Notes under the pieces: model-generated
What the model saw: only the letters and a program-made list of their open reading frames with translations
Database searches by the model: none
What the model was told of the DNA's origin: nothing
Program-made: the position numbers and the translations under genes
NCBI GenBank assembly: GCA_023251695.1
Contig: JAHEYE010000088.1
Coordinates: 1-11,628 of the forward strand
DNA from: Sphingobacteriaceae bacterium
GTDB taxonomy: Bacteria > Bacteroidota > Bacteroidia > B-17B0 > Aurantibacillaceae
Reading direction: 5' to 3'
DNA length: 11,628 nucleotides
In this document: positions 1-6,478 of the stretch, piece by piece
How the letters are laid out: the number at the start of each line of letters is the position of its first letter
Numbering within the stretch: position 1 is the stretch's first letter

Positions 1-174
1 CGTTTTGTAAGGAGTAACAAAGGTTATGCCTGCGGTATCGGCAGTGTGTATTGGTTATTCATGATCCTTCCTTTTTTTATCGGCGATATCATCGGCATTA
101 TGTTTGGTCCGGCATTAGCAATTGTGGGAGCCACGATAAGTTTTTTGGAGATTAGAAGTAAGGAAGTAAAGTAA
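1..174 (+). CDS. 3' end of an unidentified membrane protein (partial)
   Basis: Frame 1 is open from the first base to a TAA at 172-174, giving 57 residues of a protein that begins outside the window. The visible part has one long hydrophobic stretch, from about WLFMILPFFIGDIIGI through GPALAIVGATISFL, broken by Gly and Pro. It could be one or two membrane passes, followed by a short charged tail (EIRSKEVK). No family motif is recognisable, so no function is given. The gene converges on the minus-strand T9SS gene with only 3 bp between the stop codons, and no hairpin terminator is visible there. The opposite-strand frame over this stretch is unlikely to be coding: it would run into the 3' end of the well-supported T9SS gene, and its product has no family-like feature. 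Confidence 0.6.
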   Translation, partial: RFVRSNKGYACGIGSVYWLFMILPFFIGDIIGIMFGPALAIVGATISFLEIRSKEVK

Positions 175-177
175 TTA

Positions 178-1380
178 TTATAGCTTAACGATTTTTTTAG
201 CTGAAATTGTTTTTCCGAATTTTTGTAAGTGCAAATAAAACATACCACCTTCAATTTCTTGCAAATCTATTTGTTGTTTCTTGTTTTGCAATTTATATCG
301 TTTTATTTCTTGCCCTAAAACATTCACAATTCTTAATTCTGCATCTTCAATTTTGAATTCATCATTCAAAATTTCAACATTCAAAATCCCATTGTTTGGG
401 TTCGGACTAATTCTTATACCGATAGCTATCGGGGCATCATCCTTAATCCCAAGCCCTCCAACAGTAACCACAACTGTATCATTTGTAATATTCCCACATA
501 AGTTCTGTTGCACCACATAAGTTGTAGTTGTAACAGGTTTTACATACAAACCACTTGTATTGGTTGCGATTTGAACTGTGCCATTGTACCAATTGCAATT
601 TAAATTTGAGATTTGCTGACCAATAAAAGCACTATCACCTGAATTTATGGTGACATTATTTCCAGCAAAGGCGGGCATACCGCCAGGTATGCTGTCGATG
701 GGAATAACAAAAACATCGTCGATGTAATAGTAAGCATATTTAGGAGCGACAGCGGACGAATTAAATGTTAAAGTATCGGTTGTTGCATCGGTATTAAAAT
801 TTCCTATAGTAATATATTGTTCGTTATTTGTTGCTTGAAAAATTCCACCAATGAAATTCCAATTAAGAGTGTCTCTATTAATCTTGTTTCCAAAACCTTT
901 TATTTGGGTAGGATAATTTAATAACCATGAAGGGCCGGTAAGGTTAATCTGATTATTTGATAAGTATGCGCCCAAATTATTGCAGCCTAGTCCGCACCAA
1001 TTTGCCTCATTAGTATAAAATCCAACGAAGTAGCATTTTCCGTTTGTGAGTGACGTTGAAAGTTGGATTTGAGCATATTCTCTAAGATTAGATGCCAGAC
1101 CATCATAACCATATACGCCAGAATATGCAATTCCTGCCTTTGCATATTGGAAACATGGAGTCCCACCACAATACGGGACGCTAATAAAAGAAGAGCAGCC
1201 ATTGTAATAGTCAGGCGAACCAGATGAAGTAGGGTTTATCCATCCCATAGCCTTAGGTAATTGATTTGTTGTACTTGGGCATGAGGTATACGTTTCAAAG
1301 CTTCCGTTAGGAACAAGATTAAATTGCCCCAGGCAATTTAATCTTGTTATTAGAATAACTATACAAACTGAATTTCTCAT
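178..1380 (-). CDS. T9SS-secreted protein: NGSFE-type beta-sandwich module, Ig-like domain, type A sorting domain
   Basis: This 400-aa protein is exported by Sec and then carried across the outer membrane by the type IX system. Residues 1-19 look like a signal peptide ending near CLG-QF, although its hydrophobic core is interrupted by TRLN. Residues about 22-230 form a module that starts LVPNGSFE and ends with EQYITIGNF and YYYIDDVFV. This kind of jelly-roll module is frequent in Bacteroidota surface proteins and may bind a ligand, but no ligand can be read from it. Residues about 235-310 resemble an Ig-like domain (TYVVQQNLCGNITNDTVVVTV). Residues about 322-400 are a type A sorting domain with SPNPNNG, NVLGQE and a final KKIVKL. 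The ATG at 1378-1380 is the only start that gives a signal peptide. The larger T9SS gene ends 17 bp upstream, so the two are probably co-transcribed. Substrate and role are unknown. Confidence 0.9.
   Translation of the reverse strand: MRNSVCIVILITRLNCLGQFNLVPNGSFETYTSCPSTTNQLPKAMGWINPTSSGSPDYYNGCSSFISVPYCGGTPCFQYAKAGIAYSGVYGYDGLASNLREYAQIQLSTSLTNGKCYFVGFYTNEANWCGLGCNNLGAYLSNNQINLTGPSWLLNYPTQIKGFGNKINRDTLNWNFIGGIFQATNNEQYITIGNFNTDATTDTLTFNSSAVAPKYAYYYIDDVFVIPIDSIPGGMPAFAGNNVTINSGDSAFIGQQISNLNCNWYNGTVQIATNTSGLYVKPVTTTTYVVQQNLCGNITNDTVVVTVGGLGIKDDAPIAIGIRISPNPNNGILNVEILNDEFKIEDAELRIVNVLGQEIKRYKLQNKKQQIDLQEIEGGMFYLHLQKFGKTISAKKIVKL
419..432. repeat. 14-bp palindrome CCGATAGCTATCGG in a coding linker
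   Basis: The palindrome is perfect with no loop. It encodes PIAIG in the linker just ahead of the type A sorting domain of the 400-aa T9SS protein. From memory, this palindrome recurs in Bacteroidota genomes, both between and inside genes. That has not been checked here, and only one copy is present in the window. Confidence 0.6.
675..692. repeat. Short perfect inverted repeat at a domain junction
   Basis: GCATACC (675-681) and GGTATGC (686-692) are exact reverse complements with a 4-base loop. The repeat encodes the SIPGGMP linker between the NGSFE module and the Ig-like domain of the 400-aa T9SS protein. At this length it may be chance. Confidence 0.5.
1312..1348. repeat. Perfect 17-bp inverted repeat inside a signal-peptide coding region
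   Basis: The arm at 1312-1328 (AACAAGATTAAATTGCC) and the arm at 1332-1348 (GGCAATTTAATCTTGTT) are exact reverse complements separated by CCA. On the coding (minus) strand the hairpin covers codons for roughly TRLNCLGQFNLV, the end of the signal peptide and the beginning of the mature protein, about 33 bases after the start codon. A stable hairpin so close to the start could affect translation. It could also be a scar of template switching or a sequencing or assembly chimera. Confidence 0.9.
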
Positions 1381-1397
1381 GGGAGAAGACTTACAAA

Positions 1398-4300
1398 CTA
1401 TTTCTGGATAATTATTTTTGTAATAACTTTTTGCCCCGTCCGGGGTTCTAAAACATCAACAAAATAAATTCCGCTTTTTGCATCAAGAATAAAACTCGAA
1501 TTGCCGTTCGAGACTGGAAGTGTATTGTTGTAAATGTTTTTGCCTGTTACGTCTTTTACAGAAATATGCAATTCTCCTTCAAGAATACCAAAGGGTGAAA
1601 TGTTAATTACACCGTTGCTCGGATTAGGAAAAATAATTACATTAAAATTCCCATTTGTCTCGATTTCTGAACCGCTAAACCCTTTGGTGAATCGATTATT
1701 TTGTGGAGCGCAATTATCATTAAAGAATTTGACTGTTTTATAAACAGAATTATATAACGCCCTCGCCTGATAAACTACCGCCCCATCGATATTAGGGCAT
1801 AGAAAAGCTAAATTGCTTAACGTAGTACTATCGCTTGAATTAAAGCCTATGGAGTCAATTAAATTTTTAATATAAAGGCCATAATAGGTTTTATAATTGT
1901 TCTCGATATTATTAGTTGGTGTAAACGCAGATAAATTTGCCTGAGCTATTGCAATATTTCCGGCTGATAAATCGTCTTCAATATTACTCAGCTTTCCAAA
2001 CGTATTAGGCTGATTTATTGAATAAAAATTCTGAAGAATGGGAGAACTGGCTTTGATTGAAGGGTCCGTCTTTAAAATGTGATACAAATGATTCTTGCCA
2101 ATGAATTTGCTTTCGTTTATGTTAACAGAAAAAGTAATCTGATCCATTGCAATTTGCTCCATCGTTTGAACATCAGATGCCGAAATTGAAGAGGCAGGCG
2201 GACTTCCACTACCGCCTCCCGAGCAAGGTCCGCTAGGACACGATGTTAATGGTCCAGATGCATAAATAATTGTTCCAGGATTAACATATATATTTAAAAT
2301 AGTGCTTCCAGTTCCAAAACCACCAGAACCATTTGGGTTATATTGTGATGGTATTTGACGAACATGAATTGGGGAGAAGGTTGCATCCGCAAAACCAGCA
2401 ACGAAAGTTTTAAAAACTCCCGCCGGCCATAAACCCAACCATTGATCATCAACAGGTAAAGTCGGTGAACCTAACGTACCCGTAACAGCAGCGTTATTTA
2501 AAACAAAACCATATTTATGTGATTGCATTACATTGTTTAAAAATAGGGCAGGGTTTGACGGTACACCATCAAACTCAATACCACTGTAAGTTTGCTTCAC
2601 ATTGTTACAGCGCACATTTAGGTTGGTACTCATGCTTTCATAAATACTGTGCATTAAAGTGTTTGTAAACACAGCACTCGGCCCCGTAACTGCATTGTTG
2701 AAAATTGAATTACCAAAAGAAGCAGAATTTAGGTTATTGCTATAGTTAACACCAAATTGCGGGGTTGCAGGAATAAAAGGATCATCCAATAATGTAATGC
2801 AATTAGAATTAGTGAGCACATTTTTGGCTGCCCAATTTGCAGAATAGATTCCTCTGTTAACATTGCTGATCTGATTTGAATTATGATTTACGGTTGTACC
2901 TGCAATTTTTACTGCCGGATTAGGAGGAATCACGTTGGCACAATAAATGGCATTCTCCACATATTGTGTTGTTATCGTAAATGTAGGCAAATGCGGCTGA
3001 ATGGTATTTCTGTCAATATTAATTTGCCCCGAATATTGTCCGTTTGCAGAACTTATAACCGGAGGTAATGTAACAAAACCGTAGTTCGCATTAAAGGTGA
3101 TCGCACTTTCTACATTGTAAAGTTTGTTATCACTGACATCTACTTTTTTGAATCGGTTTGTTGTCATATAAAATCCATATTTTCCTTGCGGTAATGGTAA
3201 ACGGGAAGGCGGAAGAACTTGGGTGCTTCTTACATCACAATAATTAATCTGATGCTCAAAATAATTGTTAGTGAACACAGCCCTGCTGCAATCAAAAAAT
3301 TGATTTATGAAACTGCCAACAGGAGTACCCGATATAACACGGATACGGTTATTCTGGCTTCTCGCTGCAATAGCATTTATACCGATACCACCGGCGGGGG
3401 TAGGTGGGCTCCCAATGGTAACTGTATGGGTGTTTTGGAAAACATTATTTACGCTTGTAAAATTGGAAGAAGATGCATCAATACCTACAACCAGATTATC
3501 GAAAACATTGATATTAGGCGGACCGTTTTGTCCGATTTTAATTTCGTAATAGGTTGGCGTTGCGGTAGGGTTTAAAGTAGTTCCAACATTTTGCAATACA
3601 ATACCTGCCTGCGGAAAAGTTCCTAAAAGAGTTGTGGTTGGTGTATAAGTATTACTGACGTAAGGACTTCCTAACGGCAACAACGGATTAGCCCACGTTG
3701 CTTTTACGTTTGCTGTTTGAGCCGAAGTGGGAATAAACGGTGTAAATGTATTGTATGCAATTAGGCGACTGGTGAAAATCGTGTTTTGAATAACAAAGCG
3801 ATACTGAGTTGAAGGTGTAGTCGAATAAGTATAGTTAGAAATTCTAATACCAACATTATTTTTATTAAAAACTCCTTGATTTGAAGATAAAATCTGTAGT
3901 GTTCCGGGAAGCGCGGTGGTAAGGTGGCCAGGAATATCAACTGCGACAAGAGCATCCTCAATTAAGAAGTTGTTAAGTAAATTAACTTGTCCTGTTCCCG
4001 GACCGTTAGTTATTGCATCTTTTATTACTATACCTTGCCACATAGTTTGACAGGCGTACAAGTGGCTTTTGTCAATGGTTAGCACAGCACTATTGTCAAC
4101 AATTAGCTTTACACCTGGCATGAACTTCAATTCGCAATTAGAAAAAGTAACAGCGGCTCCAGGTGCTATTGTTAAATCGGTATTAACGCACAACGATTTA
4201 TTAGTTATAACCGTTGTTACAGCAATGGAGAGCGGAGCGTTGGATGTACAAGAAGGACAACATGGAATAATAGAAAAAGTAAACACCACGGAGTTGGTAC

Positions 4301-6194
4301 AGCCCGCAAGATTGGTCCCAAAAACCGTGTAAGAAGTTGTTGAGAATGGAAAATCAGTAACAACAGAAGAGTTGGAAGCTGCTAAAGAACCAACAGCAAC
4401 CCAGGTATATGTATTGGCGCCTGATACGGTAAAGCTGATCGCTGTGCCAGCGGCTGAGGAGCATAAGTATGGAACGGATGGAGTAACAGTAAGGTTTGGA
4501 ACGGGTGCAACATTTACTAAAACTGTTTGAGAGTTTATGCAATCCACGGAACTTGTACCTGTAACCGAATAAACTGTGGAAACACTTGGGGTTACTACAA
4601 TAGAATTCCCTACAATATTCCCAGGATTCCAGGTATAAGTACTAACACCACTCGCTGTTAAAGTACTCGAATTTCCGGGACATATCGTTGTAGGAGAAGC
4701 ACTGGCAAATATCACAGGAGGAGGAATCACTGTAACAACAGTCGTGTAAGAAAGTGAACAACTACTAGAAGCTGCAACAATGGGTACATTATATGTTACG
4801 GTAACCGTATAAGTACCGGCTAAAGTATAAGTATGTGGCGTATATGTGCCGCTTATTACAGTTGGGCTTCCATCACCAAAATTCCAATTAAAGTAACTGG
4901 TTGAAGTAGGTGTGGGACAGCCGTTCATGAAAAAATTGGTTTGGCTATTAGGGCATTGATTGTTCGGAGAGAACGACAGATTAAAATTTATTTCTTTTAT
5001 ACTAACTTCATCAATAAAAATGTAAGGAAAATCATAACTATATACCGGGCTTCCTACAATCTTGGAGTTAGGATCCATGGTGCAGGTTCCAACAACAGTT
5101 GGGGTACTAGGAACGTATGTTCCTAGAGACCCAATGTGGTTTCCGATCATCAAATATTGTTCCGACCCAGATGCACAATAAATAAATTTAATTTCTCTCC
5201 AAGTAGTTGCATCATTTAGAACGTTTGGGTTGGTTTCTGTATAAACAGGAATCGGTCCGCTTGGTATCGAATTCATTGTTGCATAAGAAGGATTAGCGCA
5301 AGTTAAGGTTTTACTTAGATAAACATCCAATCTGTCATTATCCCAATTTTCGAAATCTGCTCTACTAACCCAAAAGGAAACTTCATACGCAATATTTGTT
5401 GTCATTGGGGTATTCAATTCTGTTTGAATATATTCTGCCCAGTTTGGTCCTGTGGCATTCCAGCCAGTATAGATTCCTGCAAAAGCATTTGCACCACTAC
5501 CCAGGTTTAGCGCATTTTGAAACCCCCAGCCTCTAGCGCATGGGATAGTAACGTTTGCTAAGGTAGCTGTAGTACTAAACAAATCGGGTGTTCCCCAGGT
5601 CGGACTTGTCCACCCATTAGCATTGTTTAATTGCGAATGATATGTTACGGTCAAGCTTTGTGTTTCAAAACTCCCATTACAAACCATTTCGCAATTTGGC
5701 CCGACAGAACCTAAAGCACAAGGAAGAGCACGTACCTTACAAGAAGGATCGCCAATTTGTAAAAGACCTAAATTAAAATAAGCAGTAATATAGGGATCCA
5801 TAGGATTGGTAATATCCTCTCTTATAGTTTTGAGATAAAAATTGATTCCTGGAACCGTACTGTAAGCTATTAAATTCAAAACAGAATCCGCAGGGGAACT
5901 AATACTATCGGTTGAGATAAGCACAAGTCCCGAACAGATGCCGGTACTTAATTCGACTTTTCTGATTTTTTTATTGTTCGTCCCTCCAATATTTTCAATA
6001 GTTATTTCCGTTGTTCCGGTAGCCGGTGTAAAAAGAAACCAACCATCATTGGTGTTTTGATTAATGTTACTAATAGTAGAGGTAGGCGAAATGGTTAAAG
6101 CTCCCGCACAGGTCGTACCGGGTGTTTGAGATTTTATTAACAAAGCGTTTAAAGCAAATGCTAAAGTAAAAAGAACGGTGTTTATTTTTTTCAT
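1398..6194 (-). CDS. Giant T9SS-secreted adhesin-like protein (PKD, Ig-like, beta-helix, sorting domain)
   Basis: This 1598-aa secreted protein probably works at the cell surface. Residues 1-22 are a signal peptide (cleavage near IKS-QT). Residues about 25-130 resemble a small beta domain (DGWFLFTP). Residues about 170-400 are an NGSFE module like the one in the next gene, with WAEYIQTEL, EQYLMIGN and YIFIDEVSI. A PKD domain follows at about 415-490 (WNFGDGSP, HTYTLAGTYTVTV), then two Ig-like domains to about 645. Residues about 650-1320 look like a right-handed parallel beta-helix, rich in Asn and in short strand-turn repeats (LTIDKSHLYACQTMWQGIVI, FDNLVVGIDAS). A Gly/Ser/Cys-rich hinge near 1325 leads to a largely helical region at about 1340-1500. 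Residues about 1520-1598 are a type A sorting domain (FPNPSNG, final KIIIQK). The ATG at 6192-6194 is followed directly by a good signal peptide. No catalytic motif is visible, so adhesion or glycan contact is an inference from architecture. Confidence 0.9.
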   Translation of the reverse strand: MKKINTVLFTLAFALNALLIKSQTPGTTCAGALTISPTSTISNINQNTNDGWFLFTPATGTTEITIENIGGTNNKKIRKVELSTGICSGLVLISTDSISSPADSVLNLIAYSTVPGINFYLKTIREDITNPMDPYITAYFNLGLLQIGDPSCKVRALPCALGSVGPNCEMVCNGSFETQSLTVTYHSQLNNANGWTSPTWGTPDLFSTTATLANVTIPCARGWGFQNALNLGSGANAFAGIYTGWNATGPNWAEYIQTELNTPMTTNIAYEVSFWVSRADFENWDNDRLDVYLSKTLTCANPSYATMNSIPSGPIPVYTETNPNVLNDATTWREIKFIYCASGSEQYLMIGNHIGSLGTYVPSTPTVVGTCTMDPNSKIVGSPVYSYDFPYIFIDEVSIKEINFNLSFSPNNQCPNSQTNFFMNGCPTPTSTSYFNWNFGDGSPTVISGTYTPHTYTLAGTYTVTVTYNVPIVAASSSCSLSYTTVVTVIPPPVIFASASPTTICPGNSSTLTASGVSTYTWNPGNIVGNSIVVTPSVSTVYSVTGTSSVDCINSQTVLVNVAPVPNLTVTPSVPYLCSSAAGTAISFTVSGANTYTWVAVGSLAASNSSVVTDFPFSTTSYTVFGTNLAGCTNSVVFTFSIIPCCPSCTSNAPLSIAVTTVITNKSLCVNTDLTIAPGAAVTFSNCELKFMPGVKLIVDNSAVLTIDKSHLYACQTMWQGIVIKDAITNGPGTGQVNLLNNFLIEDALVAVDIPGHLTTALPGTLQILSSNQGVFNKNNVGIRISNYTYSTTPSTQYRFVIQNTIFTSRLIAYNTFTPFIPTSAQTANVKATWANPLLPLGSPYVSNTYTPTTTLLGTFPQAGIVLQNVGTTLNPTATPTYYEIKIGQNGPPNINVFDNLVVGIDASSSNFTSVNNVFQNTHTVTIGSPPTPAGGIGINAIAARSQNNRIRVISGTPVGSFINQFFDCSRAVFTNNYFEHQINYCDVRSTQVLPPSRLPLPQGKYGFYMTTNRFKKVDVSDNKLYNVESAITFNANYGFVTLPPVISSANGQYSGQINIDRNTIQPHLPTFTITTQYVENAIYCANVIPPNPAVKIAGTTVNHNSNQISNVNRGIYSANWAAKNVLTNSNCITLLDDPFIPATPQFGVNYSNNLNSASFGNSIFNNAVTGPSAVFTNTLMHSIYESMSTNLNVRCNNVKQTYSGIEFDGVPSNPALFLNNVMQSHKYGFVLNNAAVTGTLGSPTLPVDDQWLGLWPAGVFKTFVAGFADATFSPIHVRQIPSQYNPNGSGGFGTGSTILNIYVNPGTIIYASGPLTSCPSGPCSGGGSGSPPASSISASDVQTMEQIAMDQITFSVNINESKFIGKNHLYHILKTDPSIKASSPILQNFYSINQPNTFGKLSNIEDDLSAGNIAIAQANLSAFTPTNNIENNYKTYYGLYIKNLIDSIGFNSSDSTTLSNLAFLCPNIDGAVVYQARALYNSVYKTVKFFNDNCAPQNNRFTKGFSGSEIETNGNFNVIIFPNPSNGVINISPFGILEGELHISVKDVTGKNIYNNTLPVSNGNSSFILDAKSGIYFVDVLEPRTGQKVITKIIIQK

Positions 6195-6298
6195 TGCATT
6201 TTGATTAATAATATTAAGGAAAGAAACCTATTATTAAAAGTATAAAAAAAAACTGAAAATCAAAAGAAAATCTTTTATTAAAAAGTACTCATAAATGG

Positions 6299-6306
6299 CA
6301 AAATTA
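6299..6306 (-). promoter_or_regulatory. Possible Bacteroidota -7 promoter box for the two T9SS genes
   Basis: On the minus strand this reads TAATTTTG, which fits the Bacteroidota -7 consensus TAnnTTTG. The matching -33 element is poor: GTTT lies about 20 bases upstream instead of TTTG or TTG. The box is about 105 bp ahead of the ATG and abuts the degenerate third copy of the tandem repeat array. It is the only box I found in the leader, but the match is weak and such motifs arise by chance in A/T-rich DNA. Confidence 0.3.
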
Positions 6307-6478
6307 TAGCCTTATTCCTATTACGTAAACATTCCTTCGCTAGTTCATCAAGCTCAGGACAGGCTTCCTCGTTTGCTTTTTTATAGGCGAATGCCTATAA
6401 CGCAAACATTCCTTCGTCAAGCTCAGGACAGGCTTCCTCGTTTGCTTTTTTATAGGCGAATGCCTATAACGCAAACAT
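6305..6478. repeat. Tandem repeat array (three units) with REP-like sequence, overlapping the 3' end of the SpoIIE gene
   Basis: A 62-bp sequence at 6348-6409 is repeated exactly at 6417-6478, an offset of 69 bp. A decayed third copy starts at 6305, 77 bp from the middle one: 20 of 26 bases match the other units, followed by an identical ATTCCTTCG. Each full unit contains TCAAGCTCAGGACAGG, close to a REP-like sequence that I recall as common in many bacteria, including Bacteroidota, whose spurious translation reads RQAQD. Each also has a 7-bp stem, TATAGGC/GCCTATA, around GAAT, and this core is flanked by GTTTGC and GCAAAC. The right-hand unit overlaps the last codons and the TAA of the SpoIIE gene, so the array carries extra copies of the gene's 3' end. 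This array and the A/T-rich leader of the adhesin gene fill the 255-bp gap at 6195-6449. Confidence 0.9.

Noticed and set aside
331..385. Possible ATTCAAAAT-type repeat in the sorting-domain codons of the 400-aa protein
   Set aside because: The encoded NVEILNDEF..EDAELRIVNVLGQE is a normal type A sorting-domain sequence, so the A/T-rich periodicity is explained by the protein.
1434..1445. G/C-rich palindrome CCCCG-TC-CGGGG near the end of the giant T9SS gene
   Set aside because: Arms of 5 bp are too short to separate from chance, and the encoded EPRTG fits a normal sorting-domain turn.
3219..4332. Several plus-strand frames of 80-118 codons opposite the giant T9SS gene
   Set aside because: They are antisense shadows of a continuous, domain-rich 1598-codon frame and overlap each other.
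6382..6407. The TATAGGC/GCCTATA hairpin as terminator of the SpoIIE gene
   Set aside because: No T run follows the stem on the minus strand (A residues follow), and the matching hairpin in the next unit includes coding bases and the stop codon.
6348..6478. CRISPR-like direct repeats
   Set aside because: Two exact long copies lie almost end to end with no unique spacers of constant length, and there are no cas genes; it is a tandem duplication.
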